A stretch of 64,000 nt of DNA from Pseudomonadota bacterium (GTDB lineage: Bacteria > Pseudomonadota > Gammaproteobacteria > Burkholderiales > Usitatibacteraceae): contig JAKOWJ010000227.1 in the NCBI GenBank assembly GCA_029781595.1, positions 1 to 64,000 on the forward strand, read 5' to 3'. Below the pieces are notes generated by a model that searched no databases, was not told the origin of the DNA, and saw nothing but the letters and a program-made list of their open reading frames with translations. Both the position numbers and the translations under genes were made by a program. This document shows positions 31,716 to 40,619 of this stretch, in pieces (position 1 is the first letter of the stretch; every line of letters begins with the position of its first letter).

Positions 31716-32720
31716 ATGGAATACCGCAGCCTCGGCCGCAGCGGCCTGAAGGTCTCCCCCCTGTGCCTCGGCACGATGATGTTCGGCGACCGCACCGACT
31801 ACCAGGAGGCCGCGCGCATCGTGGGCTCGGCGCGCGAGGCGGGCGTGAACTTCATCGACACGGCCGACATGTACGCGAAGTGCGAGTCCGAGCGCATCGT
31901 CGGCAAGCTCATCGCCTCCGACCGCGACCACTGGGTGCTCGCCACGAAGGTCGGCAACCCCACGGGCGAGGGGCCCAACGAGCGCGGCACGGGCAGGAAG
32001 CGCCTGCTGCAGGCCATCGACCAGAGCCTCGCGCGCCTGGGCACGGACCACGTGGACATCTACTACCTGCACAAGGACTTCGCCGAGATCCCGCTGGAGG
32101 AGACGGTCGGGACGATGGGCGACATCCTCGCCTCGGGCAAGGCGCGCTATTTCGGCGTGTCGAACTTCCGCGGCTGGCGCATCGCCGAGGTGGTGCGCGT
32201 GTGCGGCGAGCTGGGCGTGGCGCGCCCCGTCGTCTGCCAGCCCTACTACAACGCCTTCAACCGCCAGCCCGAGGCCGACATCCTGCCCGCCTGCCACCAC
32301 TACGGCATCGGCGTGGCGCCCTACAGCCCGCTCGCGCGCGGCGTGCTGCTGGGCAAGTACGCGCCGGGCGAGGCGCCGCCGGAAGGCACGCGCGCCGCGC
32401 GCAACGACAAGCGCATCATGGAGACGGAGTGGCGGCCCGAGTCGCTCGTGCTCGCGCAGCGCCTGAAGGCGCACGCGGCCGCCAAGGGGCTCACGCCCAC
32501 GCAGTTCGCCTTCGCCTGGGTGCTCGCCAACCGCATCGTCTCCAGCGTCATTGCCGGCCCGCGCACGCTGGAGCAGTGGCAGGCCTACGTCGACGCCGTC
32601 GGCACGCGCCTGGACGCCGAGGACGAGGCGCTCGTCGAGTCGATGGTGCGCACGGGGCACCCGTCGACGCCGGGCTACAACGACCCGGCCTACCCGCTCA
32701 CCGGGCGGCTCGTGGCCTGA
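31716..32720 (+). CDS. Aldo/keto reductase
   Basis: 334 residues, a TIM-barrel NADPH oxidoreductase. The catalytic tetrad is partly visible: Asp in FIDTADMYAKCESE with Tyr, Lys in LATKVG, and the unusual YYLHKDF in place of the more common HxHDxx. NADPH-binding loops are VCQPYYNAFNR, YSPLARGVLLGKYAPG and SSVIAGPRTLEQWQ. It belongs to the Tas/YajO-like branch. The substrate is unknown. It starts 32 bases after the zinc-ribbon gene, and a strong stem-loop at 32762-32789 lies past its stop. Confidence 0.9.
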   Translation: MEYRSLGRSGLKVSPLCLGTMMFGDRTDYQEAARIVGSAREAGVNFIDTADMYAKCESERIVGKLIASDRDHWVLATKVGNPTGEGPNERGTGRKRLLQAIDQSLARLGTDHVDIYYLHKDFAEIPLEETVGTMGDILASGKARYFGVSNFRGWRIAEVVRVCGELGVARPVVCQPYYNAFNRQPEADILPACHHYGIGVAPYSPLARGVLLGKYAPGEAPPEGTRAARNDKRIMETEWRPESLVLAQRLKAHAAAKGLTPTQFAFAWVLANRIVSSVIAGPRTLEQWQAYVDAVGTRLDAEDEALVESMVRTGHPSTPGYNDPAYPLTGRLVA

Positions 32721-32761
32721 CACGCGGCCGTCAAGGCCGTTTCACATTCGCTCGCTACCCT

Positions 32762-32789
32762 GCCGGGGAATCGCATCGCGATCCCCGGC
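32762..32789 (+). other. Strong stem-loop between the aldo/keto reductase and PhoX-like genes
   Basis: GCCGGGG pairs with CCCCGGC, enclosing ATCGC-ATC-GCGAT, a nearly perfect 12-pair hairpin. It lies 41 bases after the aldo/keto reductase stop and 52 bases before the PhoX-like ATG. There is no T run after it, so it may be a Rho-associated end, a leader structure or a DNA site. Confidence 0.55.
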
Positions 32790-32841
32790 GGCCTCCCCTG
32801 GCGGCCGGGACTACCCGTCCCCGATCCCAGGAGAGCCCTCC

Positions 32842-34803
32842 ATGCCTCGCCCGCACGACGCCTCGCGCCGTCACGCCCTCAAGACCCTCGTCGGCGTTCC
32901 CCTGTTCCCGCTCGCCGCCTCGCCCCTGGCCGCCTCGCTGGCCGCCTGCTCCAACATGAACGGGAAGCCCGGCTTCGTGAGCGGCGCCTTCAAGGCGATG
33001 GCCGCGCCCACACTCGCCAACCCCGCCGCGATGGCCACCACCACGGTGGGCTCGGGCTTCGTCACGACCTGGTCCGACGGCTCCACGCAGGAGTACGCGC
33101 TGAGCTACGAGAAGTTCTTCATCACGGGCGCCAAGGTCGCCAACGGCAGCGGCGGCACGGTGGTCGCTGGCGGCTACTGGGACATCCACAACCAGCCCAT
33201 CGTCGATCCCACGGACGCGGGTGGCCGGCAGTTCTACTCGGACTGCCCGGACGGGATGACGCTCACCACGCTGGCCAGCCCGACGGTGGCCGGCGTCAAG
33301 GGCAACACGGTCTTCGCCGTCGTGCAGTTCGAGTAAGTCACGCGCAACCGCGCCGGCGCCTCCATGTACGGCCTGCTGCCCTCGCCCATCGCCGTGCTCA
33401 CGCTGGACCAGGACAAGAGCACCGGCAAGCTCTCGCTCGTGAAGTACCACAACGTGGACACGAGCGGCGTGAAGGGCCTGTGGATCACCTGCGGGGCGAG
33501 CCTGTCGCCCTGGGGCACGCACCTCTCCAGCGAGGAATACGAGCCGGACGCGACGGTGATCCCCAACGCCCAGCTGCGCGCCTTCAGCCAGAACCTCTTC
33601 GGCGATCCGGACGCGGCGAGCCCATACGACTACGGGCACCTGCCGGAGGTGACGGTGAAGCCCGACGGCACCGGCACGATCGCCAAGCACTACTGCCTGG
33701 GCCGGATCTCCCACGAGCTGGTGCAGGTGATGCCGGACGAGCGGACCGTCCTCATGGGCGACGACGCGACCAACGGCGGCCTCTTCCTGTTCATCGCAGA
33801 CAAGGCGAAGGACCTCTCCGCGGGCACGCTCTACGTGGCCAAGTGGACGCAGACCTCGGGCACGGGCCCGGGCTCGGCCACGCTCTCGTGGATCAAGCTG
33901 GGCTCGGCCACCAGCGCGGAGATCAAGGCGCTGGTCGCCGGCGGCATCCGGGCCGCCGACATCCTGGACGTGAAGAAGGCCGACCCGCAGGACGCGACCT
34001 ACACGAAGATCCCCTACGGCGGCTCGTACAACTGGGTGAAGGTGAAGCCCGGCATGGAGAAGGCGGCCGCCTTCCTCGAGACGCACCGCTACGCCGCGCT
34101 CATGGGCGGGAGCCTGGGCTTCACCAAGATGGAGGGCACCACCGTCAACGCGAGGGACAAGGTGGCCTACAGCGCGATGTCGCGCATCGAGTCGAGCATG
34201 CTCAACGGCTCGGGCGACGTGAAGGTGGAGGGCCCGTATTCGGGCGCCGTCTACGCGCTGAACCTCAGGGGCGGGCAGTCCGACCGCGCGGGCGCGGCCA
34301 TCGCGAGCGAGTGGGTGCCGGTGGACATGGCCGCCGTGCCGGCGCTGGTGAGCGAGGACCTGGGCGGCGGCAAGCTCAGGCAGCAGGACGCGCTGGGCAA
34401 CTACGCCAACCCGGACAGGATCGCGACGCCCGACAACCTCAAGTTCTCCGAGAAGCTGCGCACGCTCTTCATCGGCGAGGACAGCAACACGCACGTGAAC
34501 AACTTCCTGTGGGCGTACGACGTCGACACGAAGAAGCTCTCCCGCCTGCTCTCCTGCCCGGCCGGGGCGGAGTCCACGGGCCTGCACGCCGCGGACGAGG
34601 TCAACGGCTTCACCTACGTGCTCAGCAACTTCCAGCACCCGGGCGACTGGGAGGTCTCGCGCGACGCCAACGGCAACGTGACCGGCGGCCTGCACTCGGT
34701 GGTGATCGGCGTGCTCGACCCGCTGGTGCGCGCCAACTACGACGACCGCTACGGCGCGGCCGTCGGCTACCTCGCGGGCCTGCCCGTGATGGGCGGCGAC
34801 TGA
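32842..34803 (+). pseudogene. phoX: PhoX-like (DUF839) alkaline phosphatase, interrupted by an in-frame TAA
   Basis: The frame runs 654 codons but carries one TAA at 33334-33336. Upstream, 164 residues hold a twin-arginine signal (SRRHALKTLVG) and the start of the catalytic domain, ending VFAVVQFE. After the stop the same frame continues VTRNRAGASMYGLLPSP and keeps full homology through ISHELVQVMPDERTVLMGDD, SRIESSMLNGSGDVKVEGP, FIGEDSNTHVNNFLWAYD and AGAESTGL. A TAC or TAT tyrosine codon changed to TAA explains this. Intact, it would be a secreted calcium/iron phosphatase. It may be a recent pseudogene, a sequencing error or a readthrough case. AGGAGAG precedes the ATG. Confidence 0.85.
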
Positions 34804-34832
34804 GCCCTCGCGGCGGCGGGCGCCCTGGCGGG

Positions 34833-35330
34833 TCAGAACCTCGCCACGACGGCGTCCGCCGCCTTCACCTGCGGCAGCTTTCCCCTGGGCGCCAGGAACT
34901 GGATCGTGAGGCGGCCCTTGCGCACGGTGAGCGCGCCGTTGATGTCCGTCCACACCGCGTCGTCGCCGATCCCCGAGATGTCGCTGTAGGCGCCCTTCGG
35001 CAGCCGCCCCTTCCACGGGCCCGTCTCGCCGGCGACCATGAGGTTGTCGCGGTAGGCCTCGAGCTCCGCCGCGGCCTTCTTCGCGTCGGCCGCGACCGCG
35101 ACGCTGAACGCGAGCCCCGGCGCGCCGCCCCCCACGGCGTACTGGCACATCACCAGGTGCGCGTGCACCTTCGAGACCGTGCGCTTCACCTGGCCGGGCG
35201 CCGCGCCCAGGAGCTTCGCGGCGTCGGCGGCGGAGAAGCCGCCGCAGTCGGCCGGATCGCCCGCGGCGGCGGCGGGCAGGGCCGCGAGGACGGCGGCGGC
35301 GAGCAGTGCATGGGAGCGCTTGGCGGTCAT
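34833..35330 (-). CDS. Small exported protein, paralogue of the protein at 1955-2446
   Basis: 165 residues from the ATG at 35330, which follows GGGAGGGTCCC. A signal peptide (HALLAAAVLAALPAAAAG) precedes ADCGGFSAADAAKLLGAAPG. The second cysteine is in HLVMCQYAVGG. The core then reads KAAAELEAYRDNLMV, ISGIGDDAVWTDINGALTV and GRLTIQFLAP. The two cysteines and the pattern GxGDxAxW-strand-KGRLTIQF resemble lipoprotein or DUF3558-like domains and match the other paralogue. Function is unknown. It is convergent with the PhoX-like pseudogene. Confidence 0.75.
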   Translation of the reverse strand: MTAKRSHALLAAAVLAALPAAAAGDPADCGGFSAADAAKLLGAAPGQVKRTVSKVHAHLVMCQYAVGGGAPGLAFSVAVAADAKKAAAELEAYRDNLMVAGETGPWKGRLPKGAYSDISGIGDDAVWTDINGALTVRKGRLTIQFLAPRGKLPQVKAADAVVARF

Positions 35331-35418
35331 GGGACCCTCCCCGCCGGCGAAGGAGAAGCCGGACCGGCCGAGGATTGCACCGGCGCCCGGCGCCGTCAAA
35401 CGCGAACCCTTTGGAAAT

Positions 35419-36579
35419 CTACGCGGCCGCGGCCCCCACGACGCGGTTGCGGCCGCCGCGCTTGGCCTCGTACAGGCGCGCGTCCGCCGCGGCGAAGACG
35501 CGGTCCCAGTCCGTGCCGTCCTCGGGGAACCGTGCGAGGCCCCCGCTCAGCGTGACGGCGAGCGCGGCCCCGTCGCGCACCAGGGGCGTGGCGCCGACCA
35601 CCTCGCGCAGCCGGTCGGCGGCGGTCGACTCGCCGCCGGACTGGTGGCCGCACATCATCACCACGAACTCCTCGCCGCCCAGGCGCCCCAGCACGTCCTC
35701 GGTGCGCTTGGCGCCCCCGAGCACGCGCGCCACGTGGCGCAGCAGCGCGTCGCCCGCGAGGTGGCCGTGCGCGTCGTTCACCCGCTTGAAGCGGTCGACG
35801 TCGAAGACGGCCAGCGCGAAGCCCATGCCCGTGCGCGACCAGCGCGCCGCCTCCTCCTCGAAGCGGGCGACGATGGCGCGCCGGTTGGGCAGGCCCGTCA
35901 GCGGGTCCGTGAACGCCATGCGGGCGATGGCCGCCTGCACCAGCCTCACCTCGACCCACAGCAGGCCGAAGGTGGCGCCCACGCCGAGCAGCACCTGGGC
36001 GATGGCGAAGGACGAGACCACCACGTCGAGCCGCTCGCGGTCCACGGGCTCCGCCAGGAGCGAGGGCATCGCCAGCACGCGAAGCCACCACACCGCCACG
36101 GCCGCGAGCAGCGTGGCCGCCACGAACCGGGCCGCGCGCGTCGCGTCGGGCGTCGGATCGCGCAGGAGCCGCACGCCCCCGTAGCCGAACACGAGCGAGG
36201 CGAACACCGTGGGCGCGACGAAGTTGGCGAGCAGGCTCGACTGCGCGACGAAGTTGCCCGCCGCGAGGGCCACGGCGGTGAGCGCGAGGCCCGGGCCCCA
36301 CCACGCGGCGCTCAGCCGCGCCCGCCCGTAGTGCAGCGCGCCCTGGATGGCGAGCACGGCGGAGGCGGCGATGAGCGTGTTGCCCAGGAACGCCGCGACG
36401 GGCCTGGGCAGCGCGAGGCCCAGCGTGAGCGCAAGGCCCGCCGCGTAGGCGAGCATCCCCCGCCCCCAGCCGCGCAGGCCCGGCGAGCCGCTCGCGCCGC
36501 GCGCCGCCGCCAGGCACAGCGCGCCCAGCAGCGCGTGCACGCACAGCAGCGCGAGGACGAGGAACTGGGCGCGGGCCAC
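35419..36579 (-). CDS. Membrane-bound diguanylate cyclase (GGDEF)
   Basis: 386 residues. Six or seven hydrophobic helices fill residues 1-225 (for example AQFLVLALLCVHALLGALCL and ATLLAAVAVWWLRVLAMPSL), forming an unnamed membrane sensor of the MASE type. The C-terminal GGDEF domain begins ARMAFTDPLTGLPNRRAIVARF and has the active site GGEEF preceded five residues earlier by RTED, a product-inhibition I-site (RxxD). It should therefore make cyclic di-GMP with feedback control. The partner phosphodiesterase is not in the window. It starts 7 bases after the RidA gene stop and may be co-transcribed. Confidence 0.93.
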   Translation of the reverse strand: MARAQFLVLALLCVHALLGALCLAAARGASGSPGLRGWGRGMLAYAAGLALTLGLALPRPVAAFLGNTLIAASAVLAIQGALHYGRARLSAAWWGPGLALTAVALAAGNFVAQSSLLANFVAPTVFASLVFGYGGVRLLRDPTPDATRAARFVAATLLAAVAVWWLRVLAMPSLLAEPVDRERLDVVVSSFAIAQVLLGVGATFGLLWVEVRLVQAAIARMAFTDPLTGLPNRRAIVARFEEEAARWSRTGMGFALAVFDVDRFKRVNDAHGHLAGDALLRHVARVLGGAKRTEDVLGRLGGEEFVVMMCGHQSGGESTAADRLREVVGATPLVRDGAALAVTLSGGLARFPEDGTDWDRVFAAADARLYEAKRGGRNRVVGAAAA

Positions 36580-36586
36580 GCGCGGC

Positions 36587-36937
36587 TCAGGCGACGGCGG
36601 CGACGGCGATGATCTCCACCTTGTAGGCGGGGTTGGCCAGCCGCGCCTCGATGGTGGCGCGCGCCGGCGTGTGCCCCGGCACGACCCAGCGCTCCCACAC
36701 CGAGTTCATGGCCGCGAAGTCGCCCATGTCCGGCAGCACGATCTGCGCGAAGAGCAGGCGGGACTTGTCGCTGCCGGCCTCGGCGAGCAGGCGGTCGATG
36801 GCGGCGAGGACCTGCTCGGTCTGGCCGATGATGTCGCGGGTCATGTCCGCCGCCACCTGGCCGGCGAGGTAGATCGTGCCGCCGTGCACGACCATCTCCG
36901 AGAGTCGGTGGGCCACGTGGTGTCGCTGGATCGTCAT
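36587..36937 (-). CDS. RidA/YjgF family protein
   Basis: 116 residues, a compact RidA-like protein beginning MTIQRHHVAHRLSEMVVHGG. GGTIYLAGQVAADMTRDIIG and TEQVLAAIDRLLAEAGSDKS match the family, and the deaminase Arg is in TPARATIEARLA. It lies 34 bases after threonine ammonia-lyase in the same direction, which produces 2-aminocrotonate, a natural RidA substrate. The context therefore supports imine hydrolysis feeding 2-oxobutanoate formation. The diguanylate cyclase follows closely downstream. Confidence 0.88.
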   Translation of the reverse strand: MTIQRHHVAHRLSEMVVHGGTIYLAGQVAADMTRDIIGQTEQVLAAIDRLLAEAGSDKSRLLFAQIVLPDMGDFAAMNSVWERWVVPGHTPARATIEARLANPAYKVEIIAVAAVA

Positions 36938-36971
36938 GCGCGTTGTCTCCGGGTCGGAAGGAAGGGGGGCG

Positions 36972-38186
36972 CTACTCGTCGAACGTGCGCACGCGGGCGG
37001 CGAAGCCGGCGGCGGCCAGGGCCGCGACGATCTCGCCCACGTGCTCGTGGCTGCGCGTCTTGAGGACGAGGTCCACCTCGGCGTTCTGCACCGCGAGGTG
37101 CGTGAACGCGCGCTGGTGGTGGACCTCCTCGATGTTGGCGTTGAGCTCGGCGATGCACGCGGTCACCTTCGCGAGCGCGCCGGGCAGGTCGCGCACCTCC
37201 ACGCGCACCCGCGCCAGGCGCCCGGCGCGCACCATGCCGCGCTCGATGATCTCGGAGAGCACCAGGGGGTCGATGTTGCCGCCGGTGAGCACGAGCCCCA
37301 CGCGCCGGCCGCGGAAGCGCGCCGGCTCGCGCAGGATGGCCGCCAGGCTCGCCGCGCCGGCGCCCTCCACGACGGTCTTCTCGATCTCCAGCAGCAGCAC
37401 GATGGCCTGCTCGATGTCGCCCTCGTCCACGAGCGCCACGTCCGAAACCAGGCGCGCGGCGATCTCGCGCGTGAGGCGCCCCGGCTCCTTCACGGCGATG
37501 CCCTCGGCGATCGTGGAGGCGCCGAACACGGCCGGCGTCCCGCGCAGCGCATGGTGCATGGAGGGAAAGCGCGCCGTCTGCACCCCCATCACCTCGATGG
37601 CGGGCTTGACCGCCTTGGCGGCCGTGGCCATGCCGGCGATGAGGCCGCCGCCGCCCACCGGCACGAGCAGCAGGTCCAGCTCCGGCCGCTCGCGCAGCAT
37701 CTCGAGGGCGATGGTGCCCTGGCCGGCGATCACCCGCTCGTCGTCGTAGGGATGCACGAGCGTGAGGCCGCGGCTCTCGGCGAGGGCGAGCGAGTGCGCC
37801 TTGGCCTCGTCGAAATTCTCGCCGTGCAGGATCACCTCGGCGCCGTGGCGGCGCGTGTGCTCGACCTTCACGAACGGCGTGTGGCGCGGCATCACGATGG
37901 TGGCGGGGATGCCGAGGCGCGCGGCGTGGTAGGCCACGCCCTGGGCGTGGTTGCCGGCCGAGCAGGCGATGACGCCGCGCCGCGCCGCCCCGGGCGCGAG
38001 CGAGGCCAGCTTGTTGAGCGCGCCGCGCTCCTTGAACGAGGCGGTGAACTGGTGGTTCTCGAACTTGAGGTGGATCTCGGCCCCGGTGATCTCCGAGAGG
38101 GTGCGCGAGTGCAGGCAGGGCGTGTCCACGACCTGCCCGTGCAGGGTGGCGGCCGCGGCGCGGATGTCCTCGAGGCTGACGCTCAT
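36972..38186 (-). CDS. ilvA: Threonine ammonia-lyase with ACT domain
   Basis: 404 residues; PLP-dependent deamination of threonine to 2-oxobutanoate (also serine to pyruvate). PLP lysine is Lys52 in TASFKERGAL, the phosphate loop is SAGNHAQGVA and the glycine-rich loop VGGGGLIAG. One C-terminal ACT domain (RVRVEVRDLPGALAKVTACI onward) marks the shorter form usually grouped with catabolic or single-ACT threonine dehydratases, unlike the double-ACT biosynthetic IlvA. The symbol is therefore approximate. A RidA gene follows, and the hybrid kinase precedes it at 31 bases. Confidence 0.92.
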   Translation of the reverse strand: MSVSLEDIRAAAATLHGQVVDTPCLHSRTLSEITGAEIHLKFENHQFTASFKERGALNKLASLAPGAARRGVIACSAGNHAQGVAYHAARLGIPATIVMPRHTPFVKVEHTRRHGAEVILHGENFDEAKAHSLALAESRGLTLVHPYDDERVIAGQGTIALEMLRERPELDLLLVPVGGGGLIAGMATAAKAVKPAIEVMGVQTARFPSMHHALRGTPAVFGASTIAEGIAVKEPGRLTREIAARLVSDVALVDEGDIEQAIVLLLEIEKTVVEGAGAASLAAILREPARFRGRRVGLVLTGGNIDPLVLSEIIERGMVRAGRLARVRVEVRDLPGALAKVTACIAELNANIEEVHHQRAFTHLAVQNAEVDLVLKTRSHEHVGEIVAALAAAGFAARVRTFDE

Positions 38187-38217
38187 GGCGCCATTGTCCG
38201 CGATTTCGCGGCCGCGA

Positions 38218-40566
38218 TCAGGCGCCGCCCGGGCCCGCCGCCGGCGCCCCCGCGGGACCCGCGGCCAGCGCGCGGTCGACGGCCTGGGCGAGGGCCTCCA
38301 CCGTGCTGGGCTTGAGGAGCACCTGGGCGATGCCCAGGCCGCGGGCCGCGTCCTCGTCCTCCGCGCGCACGTAGCCGGAGGTGAGGATGACCGCAGCGGC
38401 CGGGTTGGCCTCGCGCACCGCCCGCGCGAGCTCGAAGCCCGTGAGCCCGGGCATCGCGAGGTCCGTGACCACCACGTCGAAGGCCGACGGGTCGGCGCGG
38501 TAGCGCGCCAGCGCCTCGCGCGGATCGGCGAACGCCGTCACCTCGTGGCCCAGGCGGCCCAGCGAGCGCGTGATGAGCCGGACGATGGCGTCCTCGTCGT
38601 CGACGTAGAGCACGCGCACGCGCCGACCCGGCGTGGCCCGCGGCTCGGGCGCCGGGGGCGGGGCGGCCGGCTCGCCGGCCGACGGCAGGCCCACGCGGAA
38701 GGTCGTCCCGCGCCCGGGCTCGCTCTCGACGGCGATGGTGCCACCGTGGCGGGTCACGATGCCGTGCACGACGGACAGCCCCAGCCCCGTGCCCTCCCCC
38801 TGCGGCTTGGTGGTGAAGAAGGGGTCGTAGATGCGCTCCAGCAGCGCCGCGTCCATCCCGCACCCGGTGTCGGAGACGCGCAGGCGCACCTGCCCGTCCG
38901 CCCCGGGCTCGAGGGCGATCTCGATGCGCCCGGCGGCGCGCCCGATGGCGTGCGCGGCGTTGGTGGCGAGGTTCACGATCACCTGGTGGATGTCGGTGGG
39001 ATCGATCGCCACGGCCGGCAGCGCCTCGGGCAGTCTCGCGCGGATCTCGATCATGGCCGGAAGCGTCGCGCGCACGAGCTGGACCGCCTCCTGCACCACC
39101 GGCCGCAGGTCCACCGGGCGGCGCTCGCCCCGCGGCGGCCGGCTGAAGGCGAGGATGCGCCCCACGAGGACGCTCGCGCGGTGGCCCGCGCGCTCGATCT
39201 CCGCGATGGCCTCGGCCGCGGCGTGGCCGGCCGGCAGCAGGCCCGCCGCCAGCCGGGCGTTGCCCTGGATGGCGTAGAGGATGTTGTTGAAGTCGTGGGC
39301 GATGCCGCCGGCCAGCGTGCCCAGCGACTCGAGCTTCTGGCTGCGCAGCATGGCCGCCTCGGCGAGCCGGCGCTCGGTCACGTCCTGCGTCGTGCCCGTC
39401 ACCTCCACGAGCGCGCCGTCGCCGTCGCGGCGCGCCTGCGCGCGCTCGCGCACCCAGCGCGTCGCGCCTCCCGTCACGATCCGGTGCTCGAAGTCCACGG
39501 TCTCGCCGCGCAGGGCGGCGCGCCAGGCGTGCGCGGCCGGTCGGCGGTCGGCGGGGTGCACGAGCGCGAGGAACGCCCGCGGCGTGATCGCCGTCCCGGA
39601 CGCGAGCCCGAAGATGCGCAGCGTCTCCGCGCTCGCCTCCACGCGCCCCCCGGCGGGCAGGACGTGCCAGCTCCCGGTGTGCGCCACCGCCTGCGCCCGC
39701 CGCAGCCCTTCCTCGCTTCGCCGCAGGGCGGCCTCGGCGCTCGCCTGCGCCGTCACGTCGCGGAAGCTCCAGACGCGGCCCACGATGCGCTCGCCGATGC
39801 GCTGCGGGCGCGAGTAGCGCTCGAAGACGCGGCCGTCGCGGAAGGGCAGCACGTCGAAGGACTCCCGGTCCGGGTTCGCCTGGAGCTCCAGCACGCGCTG
39901 CAGGAACGCCTCCGGATCGCGCAGCTGGCCGACCACCCATTCGAGCATGCGCGCGTTGTCGCGGCTCTCCGCCAGCGCTTCCGGCAGGCGCCACATCGCG
40001 ACGAAGCGCCGGTTGAACGCCGACGCGCGCCCGTCGAGGTCCACCACCAGCAGGCCGTCGGCGGTGGATTCGAACGCGGCCTGCGTGAGCGAGAGGGCCT
40101 CGCGCGTGCGCTCGCGGTCGCGCGCCAGGGACCGCCGCGATCCCACGAGCCGCGCCACCACGGTGCTGGTCACGGCGCCCGACATGGCCAGCGCCGCGAG
40201 CTGCACCCAATACCCCCGGCCCGCGGCGAGCTGCGGGCTGAGCTCCGGCATCACGTACTTCGCCACCCCCGCGACGGAGATGGCGGTCGCCGCGAACCCC
40301 GGCCCCCAGCCGCCCAGCCAGGCGCAGGCCATGACCGGCAGCAGGTACAGGAGGGAACCGGGCTGGTCGCCCAGCTCGGGGCCGACGCCCGCGCGGAAGG
40401 CGACGGCGGCCGGCGCGAGGATGATCGCGAGCGCATACGCGAGGCCCGTGCGCGCGCCGTCGCCCAGCCCGTCGTCGGCCGCGGAACCAGGGGTGCCTTT
40501 CTTGTCGTTTTCGGTGAGGCCTTTGACCACCGCGAGCTCGCCGTGGGTGCGCCGATGGTGCAGCAT
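38218..40566 (-). CDS. Hybrid sensor histidine kinase with DUF4118, two PAS domains and a receiver
   Basis: 782 residues. Domains in order: a DUF4118-like set of three or four membrane helices (about 41-140), PAS 1 (about 155-275), PAS 2 (about 285-400), dimerisation domain with phospho-acceptor His424 in GGIAHDFNNIL, an ATPase domain with NLATNAAHAIG, SDTGCGMD and GTGLGLSVVHGI, and a C-terminal receiver (YVDDEDAIVR, phospho-Asp in VVTDLAMPG, Lys in LLKPST). All catalytic residues are intact. The AHDFNN box places it in the NtrB-like HK4 family. No separate DNA-binding regulator is adjacent. An FNR-like box lies 24 bases ahead of the start. Confidence 0.9.
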   Translation of the reverse strand: MLHHRRTHGELAVVKGLTENDKKGTPGSAADDGLGDGARTGLAYALAIILAPAAVAFRAGVGPELGDQPGSLLYLLPVMACAWLGGWGPGFAATAISVAGVAKYVMPELSPQLAAGRGYWVQLAALAMSGAVTSTVVARLVGSRRSLARDRERTREALSLTQAAFESTADGLLVVDLDGRASAFNRRFVAMWRLPEALAESRDNARMLEWVVGQLRDPEAFLQRVLELQANPDRESFDVLPFRDGRVFERYSRPQRIGERIVGRVWSFRDVTAQASAEAALRRSEEGLRRAQAVAHTGSWHVLPAGGRVEASAETLRIFGLASGTAITPRAFLALVHPADRRPAAHAWRAALRGETVDFEHRIVTGGATRWVRERAQARRDGDGALVEVTGTTQDVTERRLAEAAMLRSQKLESLGTLAGGIAHDFNNILYAIQGNARLAAGLLPAGHAAAEAIAEIERAGHRASVLVGRILAFSRPPRGERRPVDLRPVVQEAVQLVRATLPAMIEIRARLPEALPAVAIDPTDIHQVIVNLATNAAHAIGRAAGRIEIALEPGADGQVRLRVSDTGCGMDAALLERIYDPFFTTKPQGEGTGLGLSVVHGIVTRHGGTIAVESEPGRGTTFRVGLPSAGEPAAPPPAPEPRATPGRRVRVLYVDDEDAIVRLITRSLGRLGHEVTAFADPREALARYRADPSAFDVVVTDLAMPGLTGFELARAVREANPAAAVILTSGYVRAEDEDAARGLGIAQVLLKPSTVEALAQAVDRALAAGPAGAPAAGPGGA

Positions 40567-40589
40567 CGTCGCGCCTTTCCCGGGCGCCC

Positions 40590-40603
40590 TTGCGCCAGAT
40601 CAA
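40590..40603. promoter_or_regulatory. FNR/Anr-like box upstream of the hybrid kinase
   Basis: TTGCGCCAGATCAA fits TTGAT-N4-ATCAA with a perfect right half and a TTGCG left half. It is only 24 bases before the annotated kinase start, so activation from -41.5 would place the -10 over that ATG. Either the kinase starts further in or the site represses. It is the weakest of the four sites. Confidence 0.4.
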
Positions 40604-40619
40604 ACGCCGGGGGCCGCCG

